A DNA stretch of 64,000 bases from Anaeramoeba flamelloides (GCA_027625915.1 JANTQA010000012.1:10750501-10814500), one strand, 5' to 3'; positions 38,501-51,108 are shown, counted from the first letter of the stretch. Notes: generated from the sequence alone by a model not told the origin. Numbers and translations: made by a program.

Positions 38501-41500
38501 TTTAGCGATATCTTTTGAAAGAAATATTTTATTTTAAAATTGAAGAATATGATTCTTTTTAGAGTACTATTAAAAAAAATAGATGAAACTAATCTCTCCA
38601 CTAAGTCAAATGAAAAATTTCAAAAATTTTACAATTTAATATGACAAAAATATTACTGAAAATTTTCATTTTTTTTTAATTCCCATTAATATCTAATAAA
38701 GTTGTAAACCTTTTTCAAAATTGTTATGAATAATAATGCTTATTATATGAGTGTATTTCAAAAATACAAAATTTAGAGATTGTTTTTTGAAAAAAATTTC
38801 CGAGTTATGAAGGGGAAATTCCACCAAAAAAAGATTTAAATAAGTTATTTAGTAAAAAAACCTTACTAATAATATATGGTTCATTTTTTTTATTTTTTTT
38901 GTAAAATGGGCTTAACTTTTTTTTTGATGAATAATTTATCAATTCAATTACAATCGTTTTCTTTTTGATAAGACAAAAGAAAAAGATAAAAAATGAAAAA
39001 AAATATTTCCAAAGTAAAAATTAATTTAGTTCAGGTAAAAATATAATAAATTACAATTTAGGGATTTTCTTCATTTTATAGTCAGCATATATAACTTTTA
39101 TGACTAAAAACACATTTATTGACTTTTAAAAACGTTGAGTCAATTGATATTGTTAAAATTTAAAAATTTAGATTTTTTTTCAAAATTGTTGTAATTTTTA
39201 TCCAAACCATTTCCGCTCTCCAAATTCAAAATTTACCTTGAAAAGGTTCGAAAATAAAAATCCCTTGATATACATACTTTCCTGTTCACATTAAAATACA
39301 ATATATTTGATGATAATGATATAAATACACTTGAATATTAAGTAGAAAGTTAGTGCTCGAAAAATGATAATTTTGAGGAAAAAATTATTTTTACCAAAAA
39401 CCTCCTAATGTAAGATTAATTGATTATTCGAAAAGATGAAAATTAAAAAAAAAAAAAAACTAATATTACCATTTGGTAAAAAATATTAAAATAGGAAAAA
39501 AAGTTCAACATGATTTTTAATTGGGAACATTACTGAAAATCACAGAAAATGGAAAAGTAAGATCAATTAATAAAAGGAATAAAGAAATAATAAAATACTA
39601 AATGGAAATGTATTCAACACAATAAAAGTTTTTTTAATACTATCTTTTGGTCTGGATTTTTCTTTTGATTGATCAATTATTAAAAAATTTGTTGAAAAAA
39701 TTGACTATTTTTGATATCTCCAAAACCACACCGATCAGATTTTGATCAAGAAGGAGATTTAAATTGTTTTTATTGATTTGATTGAAAATAATATAATGAA
39801 TTATTTTTTCAAGTTAATTTGTTTCTTCTTTTATTAATTGATCTTACATTTGGTTTTTAGGTTCTATTAAGGTTCCCAATTAAAAACCGGACTGGGCTTT
39901 TTTTCCCTGATTTACTTTTTTTCTCGAGTGGTTAAAAATAATTTTTATTTTTTTGAATAAATATTTTCTCGATTAGATGTAAAATTTTCATTTTTAGTAT
40001 GTTTTATTTTACCAATATTCCTAAAAGTTTACATTTTTTTAATTAAAAATCTTATATTTCAAAAGAATGAACGAATATATATAGATAGATATATATATAT
40101 ATAAACTATTTTTCAGTCAAAGTGGTCCAGTTGTAGTTTGTGAAAAATATGTTTTTTAAAGGTTTGAATGGTGATTTGAAGAAAAATATTATTTCCAAAA
40201 TTGAAATCATTTTTTCACAATTTTTTTCTTTTTTTTTTGATTTTTTTTGGATTTTGAAAAAAGTACAATTCGATTCCAAATATTTGTTTGATATCCTCAA
40301 GGAAATTCACAAAGACATATTGCTGAGGAATTGAACATTGATAAGAAAAAGGTCAGAGTTTGGATTAAAAATTGTAAAAATGAACACGACATTACAAACA
40401 AAAAAAAGGTGTTTTAAAAAAAAAAAATAACTGAAGATTTAATTCAAATTGTTGAAGAAAAAACATGAGAGAATAGAAAATCAACTTGTAGGGAATTGAG
40501 TTAATTTATGAAAAACAATCACAAGCGACAATTTCGTGCATTCGGAAAAAAAAAAATTGGTTTCAATTATAAACTTTGTTATTTTTTAATATTCAATTTA
40601 AAAAATAATTTTTCTTATTTTTTACAATTTGTTTTTGATTATTGAGAATGTGGGGATCTTATGAATTTTTAATATTTTTAGTAAAAAACAAAAAATTAGT
40701 GAAAATTATCATATTAGCGAAAGGATCATATAATATTTCGTAAAAAGTAACAGGGGAAATTTATTTTTAAAAGATCTTTATTCAACATAATTCCACTAAA
40801 ACCGTTTAAATATCTAAAATTATTATTCACCATTAAGGATTCTTATATAAAAATTAAATTTGTTTGTTTTTAAGTAATTATCCTTAAAAAAATATCAAGG
40901 TTTCTGATCTTAATTTTATATGATATTTTTTATAGGATGAAAATTGCTATGGTAGTTATTTTTTTCTTTTTGATCATAAAAATTTTTTTTCCACAGAGGA
41001 TTTAATCTTGATAGAATTTTCTCAAACAAGGAAAGATTTATAACTTCATTTTATTGTTTAAAAGATCATTTGTATCCTTTTCATATTGTCCGTTTTTTAT
41101 TGAAAATTAGTTGTGTCTCGTGACATTTAAAAAAAGTGAATTTTTTTTTTTTCATTTTCTTTTCCATTTTGATAAATATATTTTGAAATAATCCAAAGGA
41201 ACTGATTCAATTAGTATTACCACCCCCCCAAAAAAAAAAAAAAAAAATTCCCCAATTTTGCAAATCTAACAATATACAAAAAATATTATCTGAAATTAAT
41301 AATAAAAAAAATTTCCCCTTTTTTTAGATACCATATATTCATAAATTGTCTGATTTGCAAGTAATATCCCTCTCTTGATGATTATCTCTAAGAAGAATAA
41401 TTTGTATAAAATAAGGCAATCCTATTTGTAAATTAAATAGAACTCAGTGTTCAACTCAAAAATAGGTTTTTTTAATGCAAGAAATATGTTTTTCATTCCC

Positions 41501-42549
41501 CTACAATTCGTGATCTGGAAAAATTTCTTAAACAACTCCATGTATCGATAGTTTTCCCTTTTAAAATTAAAAGAAAATAAATCGTGTGAAGCAAAGTGTT
41601 GCCAAATAGTACTTTTGAAGTCTATAGATTGTTTTATGGTTACTTGAGAAACATGATATTTCAAACTTTGATGAATAGGGTTTGACTACATTGTAATTTT
41701 ATAGGGAAAGAAAATTCCCCCATCTTTTACTCTTTATTTCTTACAAGTTTGATCGTTTTCTCTAATAAAGAGAAAAATTCCATTTTCAAGTACGGAAAAA
41801 TCAAGAAATTGAAACACGACGTTCTTTGGTTTCTTCTTTTTTCAATCAGAAAAATGAATTTTTTTTACTTTTGAATACATCACGTATTTAAAGCAATCAT
41901 TAATAAATTTGAATCGTAAAATTCGGATTGTTTTATGAGGACTGGGATTTGTTTTGAAAAAACAAGTAATATAATTTGGATGCTTTTAAGTTTTTTTCAT
42001 GTCAACCAAAGAATGATTTAAAAAAATTTTTCATTTGCCAAAGATATAAAAAATGTTACTCAAATTGCATAGAACTAGTTGATCAGTCAGCTTGAGAATC
42101 ACTTGATGGAACTTTTTGTACACACTTTTTTAAAACAACTGGATCTTTCTAATCAATTATTATTCGAATTCATCATTTGTAATTATGATTAGGAGAAAAA
42201 AAAACAGAGATTATCAAATTTAAAGCGATCAAAAGGTAGACATTTTTCGAAGAAAGTTTCTATTATGATTTTGGAAAGAGAAAAGAAAATATTGTTCGTT
42301 TTCGTTTTCAACTTTTCGAACATTTTTACTTTCTCTTGATTAATTACAGTTACTAATTTCCTTTTCTTTTTTTCTTTTTTTTTTTTTTTATTTATTTTAA
42401 GGTAAAGATCTTACATCAGTATACCATTCAGAAAGTGGTAAGTTGTGTGTTGTGGCTAGCCAGTGTCTATGAACTTCAAAATCTGTAGAATGATAGGTTG
42501 TAAATAATAGCAACTTGAAAAAGATTGAAAAAAGGAGTACACGAAGCAT
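35551..42549 (-). CDS. ALG8: ALG8: Dol-P-Glc:Glc1Man9GlcNAc2-PP-Dol alpha-1,3-glucosyltransferase
   Basis: Two exons, 42549-42415 (45 codons) and 37023-35551, join in phase 0 (donor GTAAGA, acceptor TTAG) to give 535 residues, close to the ~526 of human ALG8. Exon 1 encodes [13 protein letters not shown] and LPLSEWYTD. Exon 2 opens with [17 protein letters not shown] and later has [29 protein letters not shown] and [15 protein letters not shown], all diagnostic of GT57 and of ALG8 rather than ALG6. The enzyme is a multi-pass ER membrane protein that adds the second glucose to the lipid-linked oligosaccharide for N-glycosylation. The catalytic side faces the lumen; the acidic/His residues of the first luminal loop (DFEVHRHW) are present. 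The gene is divergent from the Rab gene. MITE-2 copy 3 begins about 61 bp upstream of its ATG. Confidence 0.95.
37190..37760 (+). repeat. R5 repeat, copy 2
   Basis: It aligns with 22600-23130 (see there). The inverted-repeat part is 37553-37757. It lies in the ALG8 intron. Confidence 0.65.
39512..39888 (+). mobile_element. R4 inverted-repeat element, copy 1
   Basis: It starts TGATTTTTAATTGGGAAC and ends GTTCCCAATTAAAAACC. Arms of about 75 bp are complementary (TAAGATCAATTAATAAAAG / CTTTTATTAATTGATCTTA). The middle (TACTATCTTTTGGTCTGG, ATATCTCCAAAACCACACC) is shared in inverted orientation with 46822-47201. No coding capacity: a non-autonomous foldback or MITE-like element. Confidence 0.72.
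40115..40580 (+). mobile_element. Tc1/mariner-like transposase relic (N-terminal HTH pair)
   Basis: A first frame at 40308-40418 encodes [19 protein letters not shown], a helix-turn-helix typical of transposase N-termini. A second piece at about 40430-40560, in a shifted frame with two stops, encodes [24 protein letters not shown], and [11 protein letters not shown], the pattern of the second (RED-like) HTH of Tc1/mariner-IS630 transposases. No DDE catalytic domain is seen. A possible 5' end is CAGTCAAAGTGGTCCAG at 40116. It lies in the ALG8 intron and is dead. Confidence 0.55.
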
Positions 42550-42610
42550 TTTTACTTTGTCAAATTTTTCTAACAAAGGAAAAGTGAAAAAAATGATTAA
42601 AAATTAGTAA

Positions 42611-43264
42611 AACCAAGCTACAAACACACTAAAATTGTTGTTACATTTTTTTCACTTTACAACATTTTGTTTTTGTGATTATTCGAAATTATTATTGTAC
42701 AGGAAAAAGTTTAAAAAAGGATTATATTTCAATTTAAAAATTTTTATAATTCAAACTTTTCTAAAACTTGACATTTAGTACACCTTTTGAGTTTTTTGGC
42801 CTTTCATCAAAATAGTATCAGGTTTTTTTATAAAGTCAGTTCCACTTTGAAGACACAAACTTTCAACGAAATTTATGAAACAAAAAAAATCTCAAATTAA
42901 GGTACAAAATTCGGATTCTAGTAAAAATAATTTATATAAAAAATTAGAAAAAATGGGATTAAATTTGAGATTTTTTGTGCATTAAATTTTTTTGTAAGAT
43001 TGCATCTTAAAAGTGCAACTGACTGCAATTGATATAATATTTAAAAATTTGGAAAATTGAAAAAACTTTTCAAATAAATTCCAATTGTTATCTTTGGGAA
43101 ATCATTTTTTTTACCCCTTTTTTGGTTTACAAAAATTTTCTTAAAATATTGGAAATTTAAAAAAATCTTAAAGTATTAACAACTGAAATCTTCCAGATTA
43201 TCAGGCTGAATATTCATAAAAGTTTCGTAGGTTTTTTTTTTTGGGCTGTGCTATTATTGTTCTG
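42611..43264 (+). mobile_element. MITE-2 copy 3, interrupted by MITE-1
   Basis: It matches MITE-2 copy 2 with decay: AAAATTGTTGTTAC near the start, ATTCGAAATT, TTTCATCAAAATAGTATCAGG, then after a 193-bp insertion TTTGGAAAATTGAAAAAAC..., GACTGAAATC-like, and TGTGCTATTATTGTTCTG at the end. The insertion is MITE-1 copy C. The 5' terminus is too worn to fix exactly. It lies just upstream of ALG8, with the same end facing the gene as copy 2 faces the CAP-Gly gene. Confidence 0.7.
42833..43025. mobile_element. MITE-1 copy C, nested in MITE-2
   Basis: It begins (TA)AAGTCAGTTCCACTTT and ends AAAAGTGCAACTGACTG(CA). It is more worn than copies A, B and D. It sits inside MITE-2 copy 3, so it is younger than that insertion. 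Confidence 0.82.
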
Positions 43265-43524
43265 AAATAAATCAAATCTTTTTTTGTTATTGTACTTTTG
43301 TTTAATTTTTTTAAAACTTTGGATAGTATTGTTAATTAAAAAATATCTTTAACAAAATTATTGTTTAAAATTAAATAAATTATTAAAAAGAATCTGCAAA
43401 ATTTAACCCTGTAAAGGATTGAACCCTTATAAATTTGAACATTGCTTATTAATGTTCTGGACTATCATGATTAAATAAATCTTTTTTGTTATTTTTTTAT
43501 TATCCAAAATATCTATTAATAATA

Positions 43525-43574
<50 letters not shown>

Positions 43575-43653
43575 TATTTTCCTTATTCATTTTCTTTTAT
43601 TTTTGAATCATCGATAACTAATTTGTAAAAAAAAATTTTCTTTAGAGTAAAAA

Positions 43654-43684
<31 letters not shown>

Positions 43685-45443
43685 AATTAATATACATATC
43701 AAAAGGTTATCCCCTAATAGGTTTTTTTATTAAATACTTTTAAAAATCTTTTAATAGTCGCCACAAAAAGAAGAAATCAATTGTTTATTATTTCACCATT
43801 TAAAAAAATTTACAAAATTTCATATTGAAAGACAATTTTTTTTATTCAAAAACAATATTATTCGTTCCAGGTTGCTAACCTATATATTATTTTTTCTGCT
43901 TTATAACAAAAAAGAATGATATTCCACTCTTTCTTATCCTGATTAGTGAATTTCAGAAAACAATTTTTTAATATTTTTTTTTAAAATCAAAACAAAATTA
44001 AACTAAAAACACATAATAACACAAAACATTCTCCTTTTATTTTTGATTACAATTCTATCAATCTTGTACACTTTTCATAAATACCTGATACAGTGAAGGA
44101 AAAATATTTGAATTGTTTTTTTTTTCAATATTTAAAGTGTGATTCAAAATAATTGCAAGTCATAATATCTTCAAATATCCACCCCGAAGAAAATCCATTT
44201 CGATCTCAAATATAAATTTTCAAAATACACATAATAAAAAAGCAATATAACTTCACAAATAACTAAATTAATAATTATAATTTTCAAAAAATGGTAAATT
44301 TGCAATTTTTCGGACTTGTGTAAAAACAAACTTAACTGAAAATCTCAATAAAAATTATTAGTAACTTTTTATTGATAAAAACCCTCCAGTCTATGACGTT
44401 TTCCTTGCCAAATTTGGAAGTGGAAAACAGATTTTTAAAAACTTCATTTTCAAGCAAGCTTTAAAATACATAGTAAGTTTCAGACCATTTAACTAGGACT
44501 TAAAATAAAAAAATGTAACACATTTTAAAGAACATCTTTTTTCACGTTTCTATCATAACTAACTTAAATTAATTCCATAATAAACAAGAACTTATTAAAA
44601 AAATTAATTATTTGTAGTAAAATCAAATTAATCATCATAATTTCGATATACAGTTATCAAAACAAAGCGTTCACAACAAGTATAAGCTGGGTTTCAAAAT
44701 AAAATCCATACTTTTTTTTTCTTTTTGCTCCAATGTAACACCGAATTGACTACCCATTAATATACCTATGTTCAAATCAATTTTGGAGGTAAATTATCTC
44801 GATATTTTGAGTCTATTTAAAATTATGAATGCAAATAAATGTAATTTTTTCATAAAAGTCTCAATTTTTTGAAATTTTTTTTTTTGATTATTAAAATCTT
44901 CTTTAAAATTTACTCGATTTTTAGAGATCAATGTTCCAATTTGATCCTTTATTTTTAGAATTTATTTTTAAATAATAGAACCTTAAGACACCACTAACAA
45001 ATTTACTTGTGTTTTATTATTGGTTTCTTTGATCAGTTGATTTATTGGACTTCTATACCAAAAAAACATGCTTTTTTATTTTGCAACTGGGATTAAACTT
45101 TTCTACAGACTTTATTTTGACAACAGGAGTTTCATTCAAACACACATTTTGGTCAATACCAAAAGTAGTTAAATGTAGTGTTGGGAGATTAAAAGTTGAA
45201 CAAATAAGATGAGTTTGAAATACTTGGTATGACAAAGTTTCAATCAAATAATCAAATATTCCTATCAAATTTTTTAATCTACCCACAAGAATAAGGATCA
45301 ATAAAAGAAACAGAATGAAGTGGTATTTTGGTTTTCGGCTTCTAAGGTTGGACAATTAGATTATTCTTGTTTTCTGTCTCAAAATATCATTTTTTCAAAA
45401 AAAGTCTTGAATCTTTTTTTCACAAGATTTTTAAATTCTTTGA
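43265..45443. other. Intergenic DNA between ALG8 and Rab genes
   Basis: It holds the TA and CTAT microsatellites (43526-43680). A minus-strand open stretch (45053-45353) follows a good acceptor (CCTTAG) and reads as a hydrophobic segment plus a Cys/Lys-bearing tail, but it has no ATG and no recognised family. Nothing else is seen. Confidence 0.5.
43526..43571. repeat. (TA)n microsatellite
   Basis: About 23 TA units. A (CTAT)n stretch follows at about 43656-43680. Confidence 0.9.
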
Positions 45444-48400
45444 ATGACAAGTGAACTTGAAGAAACTGGCCTAAAGTTAATTTTAATTGGAAACTCTTTA
45501 GTTGGGAAATCATGTTTATTACATCAATTTTGTGATAGTGAGTACGTTTTCTTGAAGATCTTGATTTTTTCCTTGGATCTTTTTTTTTCTTTTCAGTTTT
45601 TTTTCTTTTTTTAACCCAACCAAAAACAAGAAAAATTTTGAGACAAATCTGATTGGTTTTTTTTTTTCTGCTTTAATGCTCTTCCAAAAACTTTTTTCAA
45701 AATAAAAGATTTGATCAAGAAATTGGAACAACAATTGTAAGTGTCCTGAATTAGATTTTTTTACTTTTCATTGTGAAAACAAAGATTTTAATTCAAAAAT
45801 TTTTCACTTTATTTCCTCTTTTAATTTTTAATGTTTATATTTTGCCCTAAAGGGTGTAGATTTTCGTTTCTCCTCGGTGAATATTGGTGGGAAAACAATC
45901 AAATTACAAATTTGGGATACAGGTTAATATTCTACTTTCTCTTTTAATCTTTTCAAAAGTTTTTAATAAGACACAAAGCCAAATTAACAAGAAAAAGAAT
46001 TAAATGTCATTTTTGACTTGACTAGAAGAATCAAATGATCTTTTTCTTTTTCTTCACTGCTTTGTCGTTTTTTCAAATAAGCTTTACTTATTCGTTTTCC
46101 ATCTGCTGGTTAAATTTATTTTCTTTTCTTTTTTAAAACAATTCAAAGCTGGCCAAGAAAGATTTCGAACAATCACTTCTACTTATTACAGAAGCGCAGA
46201 TGGTATTCTTCTTGTTTATTCAATCACATCAAAAGAATCATTTGATCAAATTCATCACTGGTATAATGAGGTATTATTTTTCTTTTTAAAATCCTTTTTT
46301 TTTTTTTTTTTTTTGGGAAAAAAGAGAAATTTTTAATTAAATTTCAACTATTTCCGAAAATAAACCAAAAAACTTAATTGTCATTCATAACTGCTTTTTT
46401 TTTTATATCTTACTTTTTTGTTTTTCATATCTCACTTTCCATTTTTTGAAAACAAAACATTTTTGTGTACCAAAATTATTGAATTAGATTAAAAAAAACG
46501 CACCAAAATCTGTTGCTACAGTATTAGTTGGAAATAAAAAGGATCTTATTTCAGAACGTGTTATTAAAACTGAACAGGCAGAAGTAATATCAATTTTTTT
46601 TTTTTTTCTTTTTGTTTCTTTTTAAAAACGACAATTTAAAAAAAATTTCAAATCCTTCAACAGCTCGACCCAGAAAAGCTATTTCTTATTTTAAGAAACC
46701 GTTTTCTTTTTGATTCAAAAGTTGAATATTAAAATTAAATAAATCCAAGAATTTGTGTTGCCTTTCTAAAAAAATACTTTGAAATGTAAAAAAAATTATC
46801 ATTAGGGAAAAAAAGACCAACATGATTTTTAAATTGAGAACCCTAATAGAACACAAAAAACCAAATGTAAAAGCAATTAAAAGAAGAAACAAATTAACTT
46901 CAAATAATAATCCATTTACCTATTTTCAATCAAACCAACAAACCTAATTTAGATCAACTTGATTATCAAAATCGGTTGGGCTGTGGTTTTGGAGATCTTC
47001 TAAAATAGTCTATTTTTTCAAACAAATTTTTAATAATTGATTAATCAAATAAAAATCCATATCAAAAGATAGTATTAAAAAAAAAAAAACTGTTATGGTT
47101 ATGAACCCTTCATTTTGCCTTTAATCAGTTTATTGCTTCTTTTGTTAATTGGTCTTATTTTGAATTTTCTGTGATTTTATTAAGGATCCCAATTAAAATT
47201 TGTGTTTCATATTATTTTTTTCCTTTTTTTCCACAAAAGACTATCACAAAATTGTCATTAAGTGATTAGTCTTCCACGACAACAGGGAAAAATTTTAAAA
47301 TACTTTATTGGTGATATTCTCTACTTACGAATTTTGTTGATGCCAAGTATCAAAAAATTCTGATCGACTAAGAAACTCAAAAAAGAAAATTTTTTTTATG
47401 AGATCATATTTTTTTTTCCATTTTTTATGAAAAAGAAAACTATTATAAATTCCTTTTATTTTGAACATTATAAATTTTTTTTACCCTTATTTATTACCAT
47501 TTACATCATTAATATACAATACCAAGTCTTTATTTACCAGTAATATTAATATACATAATTTTTTTTTCTTTTATTGAGATAATTCTTTTGGTTAACCAAA
47601 AAATTGATTTATTAGGCTTATTGAAAAATATTCGCATTTTTTAAGAAGAATAGTTATAATCATTAAAATTTTTAGGCAATTTACAAAATTTACCCAGAAA
47701 CTGTGTTTTTGTTATAAGATGAAATTTGATTTTTTCATTATAAATTTTTCTTGGAGATATTTTGGAATTTTGTAATTTTATTCTCAAAAGTCAAAATCAA
47801 TTTTTTTTATTCCAAAAATGATTTAAATTGTTAACACAATTCTTGTGAATACAACCAAATGATTTGTTTAAAAAAACTTTTCAAAATTTAAAATTCTTTT
47901 TTTGCATTTATTTTTTTCATTTTTTGAAAACGAGAAAACAATTATTTTCAAAATTTCAAAGAATAAAAAATTTTTGCTAAAGCGATCAGAATTTTATTGA
48001 TAAAATTTTGCTAAACTTTTATCAAATATTAGATTTATTTCATTACCTATCTTTCAATTATTTTTATTTACTGTGATTTGAATTGAGATATTAATAATTA
48101 AAAACCATAACAACAATTTTTCTTTCTTACAAAATCAAGACTTTCCAACATATAACTAAAAATATGTTAAACAATTTTCAAGAATTAACTTAATTGTTTA
48201 ATAAAAATAATATGTTATTTTTTTTCGTTTTATATTGGAAATATGTGAAATTTTCAATTCAAAAAATAGACTCAAATCAATAAATTGTTTAAATGTGGTT
48301 AAACCATCCATTTTATAAGCCAAAACACACAAAAAAAATTTTTTTTAAGGATCTTTACAAGATTTCTTTTTATTTTTAAAAAATACTAGTCCCTTAAAAA

Positions 48401-51075
48401 AGAAATCCATTATTGGAATATTTGTAATTATTTAAAAATGTTAAATGGAATATTATGAACAAAATTTGTTTAAGGATTAAATATCAGATGAAAAAATATT
48501 TAAAGGTTAACCCAATGAATCTTTTAATTTTTAGTTGTTTTATTACCATCCCTAAACAAAATTTGCGAAAAATTAAAAAAAAATAAAAAAAAAAAATGAA
48601 CAAAAAGATCAAATTAGAAATTAAACATTCGTCTTGGGATATGAATATTTTGAAAAATTAAACAACAAAATAGGAAAAAAATATTTAAAAAAGTAAAACA
48701 TCATTAGAAAAACTTTCGATTTACGCTTCAAACTTCTTGATTAATTTTGAATTTTGTTAATCGAGATTCAAAAAAATAAAAATCTTAAACTCTAGAGTAA
48801 AAAATTGTTTATCTTTAAGAATTCTAGAGTGCTTAAACTCAAAAAAATCTTTTGTTAAAAAATCATTTTTAATACTTTTAAAATGAAGAAATCGAAAAAT
48901 CTTAATTAAAAAAAACTAGTACCTTTTCATTTTTAGAACATATTAAAAAAATTGAAAATAAAAAAAAAACGAGTAAATTTAGAAAATTAATAGACTTTGT
49001 TTTATTATTACTTCAGAGAGGGGTTATTAACCCCTCTTATTTTCCTAAAATTAATAGAATCTGATCTTTTAAATAATATTAATTGATAATAATAATTTAA
49101 AAAAATATAAAAACTTCTTTTGAATAATCTTATATGATTATTTTGATTAGAATTAAAACATTTTGTATGGTAGTTCATATGTTCTACGCTACAATTTCGG
49201 TATTTTTTCTTTTTTCTAATTTCCATTAATCAACACCAAAAATAATATTGACTCTTATGTGAATTTTAAAAATTGAATGGGGATTGTTGATCAATGATCA
49301 ATAAAGAAAAAAAAATTCAAAGATAATAAAATGAAACATTTTTTGTTGATTGTGAAAACATAATTAACAATCTATTAATTTGGAATTGAATTAAAAGTTA
49401 CTCGTTGAAATTTAAATTTAACAAGATTAAAAAAGTTTATAAATTTGTTTTTTTGATCATTAGAGATTAATCCAAAATGGTTTTGTATTGAAAAACGAAA
49501 TGTATTGAAATAATACAATTTTTCGAAACATAAGAAGGTATTTAATTTTTTTTTTTTGAATAATTTTTTTTGGAAAACAACCATTACAATTTCAAATTCT
49601 AAAATATAAAAAGGTTATTTAGTTTCGAGTAAGACTGGAAAACAGTATTTAATTGCATTTTTTTTTTGAAGTGAAATTTTATACAAAAAATTCAATCTTT
49701 AATAGGCACCGGGATTTGGTACTCATTTTACTTAATGAGATTCGCTTTTTGGGATTATTTATTACCAAGAGGGTTTTAAAAATTTAAAATATATACCGGA
49801 AATAAAACAATTTATAACTTGAATGATTGATAGTAGTTAGATTTTATCTTTTTTTTTTTGGCTGAAGAAAACAACAAAAAAGAGAAATTTATTGTCTAAA
49901 ATCAACGAAAGAATAGTTTAATTTTAATTTTGGTTTTAAAATTGTTTTATTTTGGTGGTGTGTGTTCCACTCTGAACAGAAAAAAAGGATTTGTATTTTT
50001 TCAGTAAAAAAAAATTCAATAAAATTTCAATTTTCAGACAAAAATAAAACTTGTTTTCTTTATTCCAATTTCTGAGAAAAACAACCTACTTCAACCCTTT
50101 AGGTTGACCTTTTAAATTCATTTGATTTCAGTAACTAAAAAATAATAAAACCTTGAGAATATTTTTATTTTTTTTTCAATTTTTAGCAAAAGATTCTGGT
50201 GGTTTGTTAAACCAAAATAGTAAATCAAGGGTTGGTTTTAACAATATTATAATCAAATTTAGATGTTTATATCCATTCAAACAAATTCTTTAAAAAAAAA
50301 TTATGCCCGTATATTTCGACATATTGATGGCAAAAAAAAAAAAATAATAATATAATTGGCTGATTTTAATTTTTAATAATTTTTTTTTTTTTTTACATTA
50401 AAAATTTTAATAGGAATTAGCAAAAGAATTAAATTTACCTTTTATGGAGGTTAGTGCAAAAACCGGCGAAAATGTACAAGTTGCATTTGAAACATTAGGT
50501 AAATTGGCTACTGAAGGGTTTGTGTTTTATATTTTTTCTATACTTTAAACAATTACAATTTTAGAAAAAAACTTTTAATAATTTTTTTTTATTAATTAAA
50601 TTTGTAAATTCCAAGTTATGAAACAAAACTTACTTTGTTATTAACAATTTTTTTTCTACATACAATTAAAATTTTAGACAAAAATCTTTTAATAATGTTT
50701 ACAAATTTATAAAACTTATAAGGTATATCAAAATTTTGTTGAATCAAATAATACAGTTTTAATCATAATAATAAGAAAAAAACTAATCAAAGATTTTATA
50801 ATAGAATAATAATATATTTACTGAATATTTTATCTTTTTTATATTTAGAATAAAAATAAAAATTAAATTCAATTTTACTGTTTATTTCGAATAAAAAAAA
50901 TATGTTATAATTTTTATTGAAGAAGTGTAAATTACACTAAAGATGCCCATTCACTTTAAATTTCCTCATAGGTAATTTAAGTGTAAAATCTTAGATTCGA
51001 AGATTATTCGTGGGAAGCACATAACCAAATTATTTTTATTGTTGAAGTGAAAAATGTACAAAAAAAATGAAAATA

Positions 51076-51108
<33 letters not shown>

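Larger units (their letters stand above)
37024..42414 (-). other. ALG8 intron 1 (5,391 bp) with transposon relics
   Basis: The single intron of ALG8 is over three times the length of the coding sequence. It holds R5 copy 2 (37190-37760), an R4 copy (39512-39888), a Tc1/mariner-like transposase relic (40115-40580) and long homopolymers. An open minus-strand stretch (41422-41664) has protein-like composition but no recognised family; ALG8 homology is continuous across the junction, so it is not a skipped exon. Confidence 0.85.
46584..50413 (+). other. Rab intron 5 (3,830 bp) with R4 and R3 repeats
   Basis: The donor is GTAATA and the acceptor ATAG. It contains R4 copy 2 (46822-47201) followed by R3 copy 1 (47265-48400), a perfect palindrome GAGGGGTTATTAACCCCTC (49017-49035) and much unassigned A+T-rich DNA. 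Confidence 0.85.

Noticed and set aside
41422-41664. Extra ALG8 exon in the long intron
   Set aside because: ALG8 homology is continuous from LPLSEWYTD to [11 protein letters not shown] across the chosen junction; the stretch matches no ALG8 part.
35551-42549. ALG6 rather than ALG8
   Set aside because: [10 protein letters not shown] and the SRLFPF-RGL-H-YWAPN-W motif are ALG8-type; ALG6 has a different sequence after DYPP.
43395-43465. Possible minus-strand tRNA (GGTTCAATCC box B-like)
   Set aside because: No plausible D arm or acceptor stem; only the box B-like word and a chance stem.
49017-49035. Perfect palindrome GAGGGGTTATTAACCCCTC as a fourth R2 copy
   Set aside because: The flanking words occur in the wrong order compared with R2, so only the palindrome is shared in style.
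49695-49780. Short open stretch ([15 protein letters not shown]) in Rab intron 5
   Set aside because: Too short, no partner exons and no recognised family.
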